Source of the DNA: Ruminococcus sp. UBA5884
GTDB lineage: Bacteria > Bacillota > Clostridia > Oscillospirales > Ruminococcaceae
NCBI GenBank assembly: GCA_002431975.1
Contig: DJFA01000092.1
Coordinates: forward strand, 1-20,648
DNA: 20,648 nt
Direction of reading: 5' to 3'
A model generated the notes under the pieces. The model was given only the letters and a program-made list of their open reading frames with translations. It was not told the origin of the DNA and did not search any database. This document shows positions 1 to 7,660 of this stretch, one piece after another (within the stretch, counting starts at the first letter, position 1; the number at the start of each line of letters is the position of its first letter). A program made the translations under genes and the position numbers.

Positions 1-591
1 CTTGCATCAAATAATAAGAATAAATTAAGAGAAATAAGACAGATTATTGAACCTCTCGGACATGAGATATATTCTCTTGATGATATGAATATTTCTGCTG
101 ACCCTGACGAAACAGGCAGCACATTTGAAGAAAATGCATATATAAAGGCTAAAGCCGTATATGATGTTCTTGGCGGAAAATATGCCGTTATTGCCGATGA
201 CAGCGGACTTGAGGTTGACTGGCTCAATAAAGCTCCGGGAGTATATTCTGCAAGATATGGCGGCGAAAACGCTTCAGACAGCGATAAATGCATAAAAATT
301 CTTTCAGAACTTGAAAATGTTCCTGTGGAAAAAAGAAATGCCGGATTTGTATGCGTTATCTGCTTTATAGATTCAGATGGCTGTAAATATTCCGTAAGGG
401 GAGAATGCAGAGGATATATCGGATATGAACCAAAGGGAGAAAATGGTTTCGGATATGACCCGATATTCATGTATGGAGATAAATCATTTGCCGAAATTCC
501 CGCAGATATGAAAAATAAAATCAGCCACCGTGCAGCTGCACTTGAAAAATTTGCTGATATGTTAAAGGAGAAAAATTATGCTGACAAGTAA
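1..591 (+). CDS. rdgB: XTP/dITP pyrophosphatase (RdgB/HAM1 family), 5' partial
   Basis: The protein hydrolyses non-canonical purine triphosphates (dITP, XTP, ITP) to monophosphates in the cytoplasm, keeping them out of DNA and RNA. The reading frame is open from base 1, and the first visible residues LASNNKNKL are the family's N-terminal substrate loop. Only a few codons are therefore missing to the left, and the ATG at 85 is internal. Further family motifs follow in order: TGSTFEENAYIKA, the active-site ADDSGLEVD, PGVYSARYGG, GENGFGYDPIF and the C-terminal ISHRAAAL. About 196 residues are visible, close to full family length. The 3' end overlaps yhbY by 14 bases, so the two are probably translationally coupled. 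The function is secure from the motifs. Confidence 0.95.
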   Translation, partial: LASNNKNKLREIRQIIEPLGHEIYSLDDMNISADPDETGSTFEENAYIKAKAVYDVLGGKYAVIADDSGLEVDWLNKAPGVYSARYGGENASDSDKCIKILSELENVPVEKRNAGFVCVICFIDSDGCKYSVRGECRGYIGYEPKGENGFGYDPIFMYGDKSFAEIPADMKNKISHRAAALEKFADMLKEKNYADK

Positions 592-865
592 ACAGAGAGC
601 TAAACTCAGAAGTATTGCAAGTACCGAAGATACAATTTTTCAGATAGGAAAGGGAGGTATTCCTGATACTCTTGTAAATCAGGTTGAAGATGCTCTCAGA
701 GTCCGTGAAATAGTGAAAATAAAGGTTCTTGACAATTCAGCCTATACATCAAGGGAAGCTGCTGATGAACTTGCTGAAAAAACAGGTTCTGATGTAGTTC
801 AGGTAATCGGCAGCAAACTTGTTTTATATAAGAAAAATCCAAAAGAACCTGTTATAAAACTTTAA
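578..865 (+). CDS. yhbY: YhbY-type ribosome assembly RNA-binding protein (CRM domain)
   Basis: This 95-residue protein is a single CRM (CRS1/YhbY) domain, the usual size for bacterial YhbY. It opens with LTSKQRAKLRSIA and carries the GKGG form of the GxxG RNA-binding loop near residues 24-27. The known role of the family is association with pre-50S ribosomal particles; the exact step is not settled. It is preceded by AAAGGAG at a good distance and starts inside the 3' end of rdgB. In Bacillus the gene also sits directly before nadD and yqeK, as here, which supports the assignment. Confidence 0.93.
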   Translation: MLTSKQRAKLRSIASTEDTIFQIGKGGIPDTLVNQVEDALRVREIVKIKVLDNSAYTSREAADELAEKTGSDVVQVIGSKLVLYKKNPKEPVIKL

Positions 866-870
866 AAATC

Positions 871-1470
871 ATGCGAAAAACCGGAATTTTCGGAGGAAGT
901 TTCAATCCTGTTCATAATGGTCATATCCATCTTGCACAAAGCGTTATGCAGCAGCTTGAACTTGACAGAATTATACTTATGCCGGCAAATATTCCTCCTC
1001 ATAAACAGTATGATGACTATATAGACGGTTCTGACAGACTTGAAATGTGCCGTCTTGCCTCGGAAGGCATACAGGGAATTGAAGTCAGCGGCTGGGAAAT
1101 CTCACAGAATAATATAAGCTATTCATATAATACAGTTATGCATTTCAGGGAAACCTGTCCTGATGACAGGCTTTATCTGCTCGCAGGAAGTGATATGCTG
1201 CTTTCATTTGATACATGGTTCAGATACAGGGATATTCTCGCAGAAGCCGCCCTTGCAGTAGTTTCAAGAGAAAAAAATGACAGTTTACAGCTCGTTTCAA
1301 AAAAGCATGAACTTGAAAAATACGGGGAAATTATAATTGTAAACGCTGAACCTGTAGTAATTTCATCAACTCAAATCAGAAAAAGCATAAAAAATCATCA
1401 GTTTTATTCTTGCTATTTGGACAAAAAAGTAGTACAATATATAAAGCAAAAAAAATTATACGGCGAATAG
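871..1470 (+). CDS. nadD: Nicotinate-nucleotide adenylyltransferase
   Basis: NadD transfers AMP from ATP to nicotinate mononucleotide to make deamido-NAD, the penultimate step of NAD synthesis. The nucleotidyltransferase signature GGSFNPVHNGH is at residues 8-18, and the second signature ISSTQIR is at 164-170. The length of 199 residues is normal for the family. The start lies five bases after the yhbY stop and has no obvious Shine-Dalgarno sequence, so translation probably depends on coupling to yhbY. It precedes yqeK, the usual partner gene in Firmicutes. Confidence 0.95.
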   Translation: MRKTGIFGGSFNPVHNGHIHLAQSVMQQLELDRIILMPANIPPHKQYDDYIDGSDRLEMCRLASEGIQGIEVSGWEISQNNISYSYNTVMHFRETCPDDRLYLLAGSDMLLSFDTWFRYRDILAEAALAVVSREKNDSLQLVSKKHELEKYGEIIIVNAEPVVISSTQIRKSIKNHQFYSCYLDKKVVQYIKQKKLYGE

Positions 1471-1501
1471 ACCTTTTCAGATTGTTTTTGCTGCTGAATT
1501 T

Positions 1502-2101
1502 ATGAAATGTGGTGATTTTTTGTATAACGTTGAGGAGAAAAAAGAATTTTTAAGAGAACGTCTTTCAAAAAAGAGATATACACATTCTCTTAATGTAGCT
1601 GATGAATGCCTCGCACTCGCAAGAGTTTACGGCGAAGATGAGGAAAAATGCTATTTTGCAGGACTTATGCATGATGTATGCAAGGAAATACCTGCCGAAA
1701 AACAGCGGGAAATGGTCATTAAAAGCCGCCTTGCTGTAAGTGATTCAGAGCTTTCCTCAAAACCTCTCTGGCACGCAGTGGCAGGTGCATGGTATATTGA
1801 ACATGAACTCGGAATAACTGACAGGGATATAATCAATGCTGTGAGATTCCATACAATCGCAAGAGCAGGTATGACAAGAATTGAGGAAATAGTTTATCTC
1901 GGCGACCTCGTTTCAGCTGACAGAACCTTTAAAGATGTCAAGAAAATGCGTAAGCTTGCCTATACCGATATAAACAAGGCAATGCTTGAAGCTCTTAAAT
2001 ATTCAATAATGAGTGTTCTCGAAAAAGGCGGATATATACCAAGATATACCGGAGAAGCCTATAATCAATACGCATTTTTATGCAGCAATAAGGAAAAATA
2101 G
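1502..2101 (+). CDS. yqeK: YqeK-family HD-domain symmetrical Ap4A hydrolase
   Basis: YqeK proteins are HD-superfamily metal enzymes; Gram-positive members have been shown to split diadenosine tetraphosphate into two ADP. Metal and active-site positions are visible as H28 (THSLN), H57-D58 (LMHDVCKE), H91, H117 (RFHTIARAG) and D135 (YLGDLVSADR). The length of 199 residues is normal. The ATG at 1502 has little Shine-Dalgarno sequence. A TTG at 1520 preceded by GGTGA is a possible alternative start that would remove six residues before the HD domain. The gene follows nadD by 31 bases and precedes the LCP gene by 12. Function is confident from family; the exact start is less so. Confidence 0.92.
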   Translation: MKCGDFLYNVEEKKEFLRERLSKKRYTHSLNVADECLALARVYGEDEEKCYFAGLMHDVCKEIPAEKQREMVIKSRLAVSDSELSSKPLWHAVAGAWYIEHELGITDRDIINAVRFHTIARAGMTRIEEIVYLGDLVSADRTFKDVKKMRKLAYTDINKAMLEALKYSIMSVLEKGGYIPRYTGEAYNQYAFLCSNKEK

Positions 2102-2113
2102 GAGATTTGTTTT

Positions 2114-3193
2114 ATGACAAAAGCTAAGAAAAAAAAGAAGAAATTTAAAAAAATGACTGCTGCGGAAATAGTTATTCTTGTTGTAATAACAGTTCTTTTG
2201 ATTGCATTTATCTATATGCTTATAAAACCGGCTCTCAGACGCACTCAGCCTCTCGGAAATCTTGAAGGAGTCCTTGAAAAAGATTACAGCAGCTATGAAC
2301 TTAAAGATGAAAACAATGCTGATGACGGTCTTGATATCGACCAGCTTATAGAGGGTCAGCTTACAGTACTCTGCCTCGGATTTGATGAGGAGGGACTTAA
2401 TACTGATGTTATGATGCTTTTCCTTTTTGACATAAAAAAACATTCAATAAACGTTCTCCAGATACCAAGGGACAGCTTTGTAAATATTGGTCAGACCGGA
2501 AAAATAAATGGTGTCTACAGTGTCGGAGACCCCGACCTTACCCCTATCAACAGGGTTGTAAGTGTCGTAAGAGAAACATTTGCAATACCGATAGACAGAT
2601 ATATAACCATAAACTGTAATGATATCCCCCCTGTAGTTGACCTGATAGGCGGCATACCGATAGATATCCCTGAAAGAATCGTATATGAAGCTGACAAGAT
2701 AATTGAACCGGGTCAGCAGGTTTTAAACGGTCAGCAGTCTGAATGGTTCGTACGTTTCAGACATGATTATGCCGAGGGAGATATAGGAAGAGTAAAGGCT
2801 CAGAGAATTTTCCTTGCTGCTGCCATGAATAAAATGAAAGATATGGGTGCTTCACTGATAACTATGCTCCCGCAGCTTTCCGAATATATAAATTCAGACC
2901 TCACATCAGGAGAACTCAGCAGCCTTGCCGATTTTGCAACAAATGTCGCTATGGACGATGTTTCAGTATATATGGTTCCGGGCGAAGGGGCAACATATAA
3001 CGGCTATTCAGTATGGTCAATCCATAAAGATGCCGCTGCTGAGCTTATGAACACTTATTTCAGACCATATCAGAAAGATGTCAATTCTCTCCCGATATAT
3101 GAACTTTCAAATACTTCAACATGGTATGATAATGAAAATGCAAATCTCAATGATATTTTTGAAGGCGATATTCCGGATATTCTTAGAAATTAA
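2114..3193 (+). CDS. LytR-CpsA-Psr (LCP) family cell-wall polymer ligase
   Basis: LCP proteins attach undecaprenyl-linked anionic glycopolymers to peptidoglycan outside the membrane. The protein starts with a lysine-rich cytoplasmic tail (residues 3-13) and one membrane segment (about 18-38), followed by an extracellular LCP domain from about residue 82. Family positions that bind the pyrophosphate lipid are visible: D98 in NTDVMM, R119-D120 in IPRDS, R214 and R216 in VRFRH, and R226 and R231 in GDIGRVKAQR. The length of 359 residues is normal. GGAGA overlapping the yqeK stop serves as ribosome-binding site. The gene sits between yqeK and rsfS, which are adjacent in Bacillus. Which polymer it transfers cannot be told from the sequence. 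Confidence 0.92.
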   Translation: MTKAKKKKKKFKKMTAAEIVILVVITVLLIAFIYMLIKPALRRTQPLGNLEGVLEKDYSSYELKDENNADDGLDIDQLIEGQLTVLCLGFDEEGLNTDVMMLFLFDIKKHSINVLQIPRDSFVNIGQTGKINGVYSVGDPDLTPINRVVSVVRETFAIPIDRYITINCNDIPPVVDLIGGIPIDIPERIVYEADKIIEPGQQVLNGQQSEWFVRFRHDYAEGDIGRVKAQRIFLAAAMNKMKDMGASLITMLPQLSEYINSDLTSGELSSLADFATNVAMDDVSVYMVPGEGATYNGYSVWSIHKDAAAELMNTYFRPYQKDVNSLPIYELSNTSTWYDNENANLNDIFEGDIPDILRN

Positions 3194-3213
3194 CCGAAAG
3201 GAAATTTGATTTT

Positions 3214-3564
3214 ATGACTACTGATGAAAAAATAAAAGTTATAGTAAATGCTCTCAGCAGCAAAAAGGCTGAGGATATACAGATAATCCGCATAAGCGAT
3301 ATAACCGTTCTTTCAGATTATTTTATAATCGCAAACGGTACAAGCTCCACACATACAAAAACTCTTGCCGATGAGGTCGAATTTCAGATGTCACAGAATG
3401 CTGAAGAACCATACGGCAAGGAAGGCAACGGCTCAAACTGGATAGTTCTTGACTATTCAGACGTGGTTGTCCATATTTTCTATAAGGAAACAAGGGATTA
3501 CTATCAGCTTGAACGTATGTGGGCTGACGGAAAGAAAATAGATGCAAAACAGTTCCTTGAATAA
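3214..3564 (+). CDS. rsfS: Ribosomal silencing factor RsfS
   Basis: RsfS binds ribosomal protein uL14 and blocks joining of the 50S and 30S subunits, lowering translation when nutrients are short. The 116-residue protein is one RsfS/DUF143 domain with the conserved SDYFIIANGTSSTH segment, then GNGSNWIVLDYSDVVVHIF and the C-terminal RDYYQLERMWAD. It has a GAAAGGA ribosome-binding site and lies 20 bases after the LCP gene. The position after yqeK, with one gene between, matches Firmicute gene order. Confidence 0.95.
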   Translation: MTTDEKIKVIVNALSSKKAEDIQIIRISDITVLSDYFIIANGTSSTHTKTLADEVEFQMSQNAEEPYGKEGNGSNWIVLDYSDVVVHIFYKETRDYYQLERMWADGKKIDAKQFLE

Positions 3565-3565
3565 T

Positions 3566-3898
3566 ATGAAAAAATCTTCAGTAATATGTGCCGTGATTTT
3601 TTCAGCAATATATGTTTTTCTTGTCGCTGCAAAGGAAATGACCATCACGACCGGAATAATAAATGCAGGACTCTGGATATGCATATGCATAGGTTTCAGC
3701 TGGGCAAAACGCATAAAAATAGTTCTTGATGTAATAATAACCGCAGTCTATATAGCTGCCGGATTTCAGATAATAACATCAGGTTCTTTGCCTGACCTTT
3801 CATTTATATCCGTTTTATATACAGTGCTTGCTGTTTCAGTGCCTGTCGCTGAAATACTGATACTCTATAAGCCCGAAAAAAACAAACTTAAAAAATAA
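3566..3898 (+). CDS. Small four-helix membrane protein, unknown function
   Basis: I do not recognise this protein. It is 110 residues from the ATG at 3566 and is almost entirely hydrophobic. Four likely membrane segments lie near residues 5-22, 30-47, 52-70 and 80-101, and the C-terminus is a charged lysine-rich tail. The start is uncertain. The ATG at 3566 follows the rsfS stop by one base and suits stop-start coupling. An in-frame ATG at 3542, inside rsfS, has a better Shine-Dalgarno sequence (GGAAAG, seven bases before) and would add eight residues. There is no catalytic motif. The tight spacing indicates co-transcription with rsfS and leuS. Confidence 0.75.
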   Translation: MKKSSVICAVIFSAIYVFLVAAKEMTITTGIINAGLWICICIGFSWAKRIKIVLDVIITAVYIAAGFQIITSGSLPDLSFISVLYTVLAVSVPVAEILILYKPEKNKLKK

Positions 3899-3912
3899 AG
3901 AAGGTCTTTTTT

Positions 3913-4239
3913 ATGGGAAAAAAATTTTCAGCCGCAATTGGTATATATGTTGTTGTAAAAGCTGTTTTCAATGGGATAATCGGAGCTTTTTCACTCCCTG
4001 AAATAGTTCTTGCAGTCGCAGTACTCGGATTTCTGCTTTCAGGAATAAAATTTGTCAACTATGTTGTTGCGGTTCTGCTTGCATTCGTTGTAGTGAAAAA
4101 TTTCGGCAATAATATTTCAGATATAGCAAATAACTGGATATACCTGATTGAAGCCGCTCTTGATATCGGTGCTGCGGCAATACTTGTATTCAATAAAGAT
4201 GTGAAGGAGTTCTTTTCAGCCGGTATACCAAAAAAATAA
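3913..4239 (+). CDS. Small hydrophobic membrane protein, unknown function
   Basis: I do not recognise this 108-residue protein. It has three or four hydrophobic stretches near residues 5-25, 28-45, 47-63 and 75-94, and a short charged C-terminal tail ending KDVKEFFSAGIPKK. There are few polar residues in the membrane parts and no cysteine, histidine or nucleotide-binding motif. It starts 14 bases after the preceding small membrane protein and ends 25 bases before leuS. The AAGG upstream is a weak ribosome-binding site. The two adjacent small membrane proteins could be a pair or distant paralogues, but the sequence alone does not show this. Confidence 0.75.
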   Translation: MGKKFSAAIGIYVVVKAVFNGIIGAFSLPEIVLAVAVLGFLLSGIKFVNYVVAVLLAFVVVKNFGNNISDIANNWIYLIEAALDIGAAAILVFNKDVKEFFSAGIPKK

Positions 4240-4264
4240 TTATATATAAAGGATTGATAGAAAA

Positions 4265-6694
4265 ATGGGTAAAAGCTATGATTTTTCTGCGATTGAGCAG
4301 AAATGGCAGAAGTATTGGGATGAACATGAAACATTCAGGGCAGAGAATGATTATTCAAAGCCTAAATTCTATGCTCTTGTTGAATTTCCTTATCCGTCAG
4401 GAGAAGGACTTCATATAGGTCACCCAAGACCTTATACTGCTATGGACATAGTTTCAAGAAAACGCAGACTTGAAGGCTATAACGTTCTTTTCCCTATGGG
4501 CTGGGACGCTTTTGGTCTTCCGACTGAAAACTATGCTATAAAAAATAAAATCCATCCTGCAATAGTTACAAAGAATAATGTTGCAAGATTTAAAAAACAG
4601 CTTAAATCCCTCGGACTCTCTTTTGACTGGAGCAGAGAAATAAATACTACTGACAAGGATTATTTCAGATGGACTCAGTGGATATTTATCCAGATGTTCA
4701 AAAAAGGTCTTGCATATAAAAAGGAAATGGCTGTAAACTGGTGTACATCATGCAAGGTCGTTCTTGCCAATGAAGAAGTTGTAGGCGGCGTATGCGAACG
4801 CTGCGGCGGTGAGGTCGTAAGAAAGGTAAAATCCCAGTGGATGCTTAAAATTACTGAATATGCACAGCGTCTGCTCGATGACCTTTCAGAAGTAAACTAC
4901 CTTGAAAAAATCAAATCAACCCAGACTAACTGGATTGGACGCTCAACAGGTGCAGAGGTTGATTTCACTGCAACTACAGGCGATACACTCACTGTATATA
5001 CTACAAGACCTGATACTCTTTTCGGAGCAACTTATATGGTTATATCCCCTGAACATCCGTATATCGAAAAATGGGCTGACAAACTCGAAAATATGGACGA
5101 AATAAGAGTTTATCAGGAAGCTGCTGCAAGAAAATCAGATTTCGACAGAACTGAAATGAACAAGGATAAAACAGGCGTTGAACTTAAAGGTATCCGTGCC
5201 GTTAATCCTGTAAACAATAAAGAAATTCCGATATTTATATCAGATTATGTACTTATGAGTTATGGAACAGGTGCTATTATGGCTGTTCCGGCACATGATA
5301 CCCGTGACTATGAATTTGCAAAGGTTTTCAATCTCCCGATAATTGAAGTTGTAAAGGGCGGAGATATCGAAAAGGAAGCCTTTACTGACTGTGCAACAGG
5401 TATTATGACAAACAGCGGTTTCCTTGACGGCCTTTCAGTTGAAGAAGCAAAGGTTAAAATCAGAGAATGGCTTGAGGAAAACAAAAAAGGCAGAGCAAAG
5501 GTAAATTACAAACTCCGTGACTGGGTATTCTCAAGACAGAGATACTGGGGTGAACCTATCCCTATCGTAAAATGCGATAAATGCGGATATGTTGCTCTCC
5601 CTGAAAGCGAACTCCCGCTCACTCTGCCGGAGGTTGAAAGCTATATGCCTACAGATAACGGCGAAAGCCCTCTTTCTGCACTCGACAGCTTTATAAATAC
5701 TACCTGTCCGTGCTGCGGAGGAGCTGCAAAGCGTGAAACTGATACAATGCCTCAGTGGGCAGGCTCATCATGGTATTTCCTCAGATACTGCGACCCTCAC
5801 AACAATAATGAACTCGCTTCAAAGGAAGCCCTTGATTACTGGATGCCTGTTGACTGGTACAACGGCGGTATGGAACATACAACTCTCCATCTGCTTTATT
5901 CAAGATTCTGGAATAAATTCCTCTATGATATAGGTGCAGTAAGCTGCAAAGAACCATATATGAAAAGAACTTCACATGGAATGATTCTCGGAAAAGACCC
6001 TGAAAATCCGGGTAAATTCACTAAGATGTCAAAATCAAGAGGAAATGTTGTAAATCCTGATGATGTAGTTGCTGAATATGGTGCTGATACTCTCAGACTC
6101 TATGAAATGTTTGTAGGCGACTTTGAAAAGGCTGCTCCATGGCAGGAAAACGGTATAAAGGGCTGTAAAAAATTCCTCGACAGAGTATGGGCTTTGCAGG
6201 ATATGCTCATTGACGGCGATGAATACCGCAAGGAGCTTGAATCATCTCTCCATAAAACAATAAAGAAAGTTTCTGAAGATATAGAATCCCTTAAATTCAA
6301 TACAGCTATTGCTTCAATGATGGCTCTTATCAATGAAATATACTCAGTAGGCTCAATAAACAGAAAAGAACTTGAGGATTTCCTTATAATGCTCAATCCG
6401 TTTGCTCCTCATATTACTGAAGAAATGTACAATACTGTTTCAGGAGGAAAAATCCTCGACCAGCAGTCATGGGTAAAATATGATGAAAAGCTCTGCGTTG
6501 ATGAAACAGTTGAAATAGTTGCTCAGGTAAACGGCAAACTTAAAACAAAGCTCATTATTCCGGTTGATATGCCGAAAGATGATGTTCTTAAAACTGCTCT
6601 TGACAATCCTAAGGTTGCTGAAGCTGTAGCCGGTAAGACTGTTGTAAAACAGATATATGTACCAAATAAGCTCGTTAATTTTGTTGCAAAATAA
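4265..6694 (+). CDS. leuS: Leucyl-tRNA synthetase
   Basis: This cytoplasmic enzyme attaches leucine to tRNA-Leu using ATP. The class I catalytic signatures are HIGH at residues 50-53 and KMSKS at 587-591. A zinc knuckle has C160, C163, C177 and C180. The CP1 editing domain that removes mischarged tRNA is intact, with TTRPDTLFGATYMV and YGTGAIMAVPAHDTRDYEFA. A second cysteine cluster (CDKCG, then CPCCGG) precedes the SSWYFLRYCDP segment. The length of 809 residues is normal. The sequence after HIGH is PRPYT where many bacterial LeuS have VRNYT. Only 25 bases separate it from the gene before, so there is no room for a T-box leader; it appears to rely on upstream transcription. Confidence 0.97.
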   Translation: MGKSYDFSAIEQKWQKYWDEHETFRAENDYSKPKFYALVEFPYPSGEGLHIGHPRPYTAMDIVSRKRRLEGYNVLFPMGWDAFGLPTENYAIKNKIHPAIVTKNNVARFKKQLKSLGLSFDWSREINTTDKDYFRWTQWIFIQMFKKGLAYKKEMAVNWCTSCKVVLANEEVVGGVCERCGGEVVRKVKSQWMLKITEYAQRLLDDLSEVNYLEKIKSTQTNWIGRSTGAEVDFTATTGDTLTVYTTRPDTLFGATYMVISPEHPYIEKWADKLENMDEIRVYQEAAARKSDFDRTEMNKDKTGVELKGIRAVNPVNNKEIPIFISDYVLMSYGTGAIMAVPAHDTRDYEFAKVFNLPIIEVVKGGDIEKEAFTDCATGIMTNSGFLDGLSVEEAKVKIREWLEENKKGRAKVNYKLRDWVFSRQRYWGEPIPIVKCDKCGYVALPESELPLTLPEVESYMPTDNGESPLSALDSFINTTCPCCGGAAKRETDTMPQWAGSSWYFLRYCDPHNNNELASKEALDYWMPVDWYNGGMEHTTLHLLYSRFWNKFLYDIGAVSCKEPYMKRTSHGMILGKDPENPGKFTKMSKSRGNVVNPDDVVAEYGADTLRLYEMFVGDFEKAAPWQENGIKGCKKFLDRVWALQDMLIDGDEYRKELESSLHKTIKKVSEDIESLKFNTAIASMMALINEIYSVGSINRKELEDFLIMLNPFAPHITEEMYNTVSGGKILDQQSWVKYDEKLCVDETVEIVAQVNGKLKTKLIIPVDMPKDDVLKTALDNPKVAEAVAGKTVVKQIYVPNKLVNFVAK

Positions 6695-6722
6695 CGAAAT
6701 TTGTTACAGCTCGGTTTACCCC

Positions 6723-6752
6723 TTGACAGAATGCAGGAATTTGTGGTAGAAT
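6723..6752 (+). promoter_or_regulatory. Sigma-A promoter for rpsU
   Basis: A perfect -35 box TTGACA (6723-6728) is followed after 18 bases by TAGAAT (6747-6752). It lies just after leuS and would start transcription near 6759, giving a leader of about 140 bases before rpsU. Confidence 0.75.
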
Positions 6753-6758
6753 AAAATA

Positions 6759-6895
6759 TATCATGAAAACTACTTCTGTATATGTTTACAAAGGATAGTA
6801 GAATTCGCTGAAGTTTGATGTGATGACTGACATCGCCTGTTTATCAGACGATTTAAGTATAAACCTCTGTCTTAGCGGCAAAGGGAGGGAAACAA
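6759..6895 (+). promoter_or_regulatory. Long 5' leader of rpsU
   Basis: About 137 untranslated bases lie between the predicted transcription start and the rpsU ATG. Short inverted repeats are visible: CTACT/AGTAG, GATGT/ACATC (in GATGTGATGACTGACATC) and CGCCTG/CAGACG with one mismatch. The strong ribosome-binding site AAAGGGAGGG closes the leader. No known riboswitch class is recognised. A ribosomal-protein gene with a structured leader may be autoregulated, but that is an inference. Confidence 0.4.
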
Positions 6896-7069
6896 ATGGC
6901 AGAAGTTCGTGTTGGAAAGAACGAATCTTTGGATACAGCTCTTAAAAGATTTAAGAGGTCATGTGCTAAGGACGGCGTTATCGCTGAAGTTCGTAAAAGA
7001 GAACACTACGAAAAGCCTTCGGTAAAACGTAAGAAAAAATCCGAGGCTGCTCGTAAGCGTAAGTATTAA
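6896..7069 (+). CDS. rpsU: 30S ribosomal protein bS21
   Basis: bS21 is a small basic protein of the 30S subunit located near the mRNA exit and anti-Shine-Dalgarno region. I translated this ORF by eye as 57 residues: it opens MAEVRVGKNESLDTALKRFK and ends in the arginine- and lysine-rich AARKRKY. Both are typical of the Firmicute form. It has a strong GGGAGGG ribosome-binding site seven bases before the ATG, its own promoter and long leader, and a terminator 31 bases after the stop. Confidence 0.95.
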   Translation: MAEVRVGKNESLDTALKRFKRSCAKDGVIAEVRKREHYEKPSVKRKKKSEAARKRKY

Positions 7070-7099
7070 TTTTTTTCAGCTTTTATAAAGCAACTGATT

Positions 7100-7125
7100 A
7101 AAGCGGGCGTATTCGTCCGCTTTTT
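7100..7125 (+). terminator. Intrinsic terminator after rpsU
   Basis: AAAGCGGGCG (7100-7109) pairs with CGTCCGCTTT (7114-7123) with one G-U pair across a TATT loop, and is followed by a short T run. No promoter is visible between it and yqeG at 7148, so read-through may feed the next genes. Confidence 0.85.
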
Positions 7126-7147
7126 CGTTTATAACGGAGGTATCCCT

Positions 7148-7645
7148 ATGCTTTTTAATTCAACTACAGCTGTAAGAACAGTTGACTGTATATCTGTACA
7201 GCTTCTGGAGCATTATAATATAAAAGGTCTTATACTTGACCTTGATAATACACTTACCACTCACGATAACCCCATACCGGCTCAGAATGTGGACAGATGG
7301 CTTGATGAAATGCGTAAAAACAATATAAAGATGATGATTGTTTCAAATAACCATTATGAACGTGTAAAGCCGTTTGCGGATAATTTGGGTCTTGAATTTG
7401 TATGCGAGGGTAAAAAACCTCTCTCAAAGGGCTTTAATGAGGCTCAGAAACGCATGGGAATACCTTTTGAAAATATAGCTGCTGTAGGTGACCAGATTTT
7501 TACCGATATTCTCGGTGCAAATCTCAGACGCATAAAAAGTATATACGTTTTCCCAATACAGCATGAAACAACAGCATTTTTTAAATTTAAAAGATTTATG
7601 GAAAAGCCTTTTATTCCAAAAAAATTATATATTCCTGAAAAATAA
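7148..7645 (+). CDS. yqeG: YqeG-family HAD phosphatase (subfamily IIIA)
   Basis: The protein belongs to the YqeG branch of the haloacid dehalogenase phosphatases, whose substrate in bacteria is not well established. All four HAD motifs are present: the nucleophile motif DLDNT at residues 31-35, VSNN at 65-68, the motif III lysine in GKK (89-90) and GDQIFTD at 114-120. There is no cap domain, as expected for subfamily III. The length of 165 residues is normal. CGGAGG gives a strong ribosome-binding site. In Bacillus yqeG heads the yqeH-aroE-yhbY-nadD cluster; here it lies a few kilobases away, next to aroQ, so the shikimate link is kept but with a different gene. Confidence 0.92.
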   Translation: MLFNSTTAVRTVDCISVQLLEHYNIKGLILDLDNTLTTHDNPIPAQNVDRWLDEMRKNNIKMMIVSNNHYERVKPFADNLGLEFVCEGKKPLSKGFNEAQKRMGIPFENIAAVGDQIFTDILGANLRRIKSIYVFPIQHETTAFFKFKRFMEKPFIPKKLYIPEK

Positions 7646-7660
7646 CGAGGTGTATTATAA

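Noticed and set aside
85..591. ATG at 85 as the start of rdgB
   Set aside because: The same frame is open back to base 1 and encodes the conserved N-terminal SNNK motif, so the true start lies before the window.
2078..2443. Minus-strand ORF of 121 codons over yqeK and the LCP gene
   Set aside because: It lies opposite two clear genes, has no ribosome-binding site and low-complexity Phe/Leu/Lys content.
6692..6706. Small palindrome TAACGAAATTTGTTA after leuS as a terminator
   Set aside because: The stem is about four base pairs and lacks a T run; the end of the leuS transcript is not defined by sequence.
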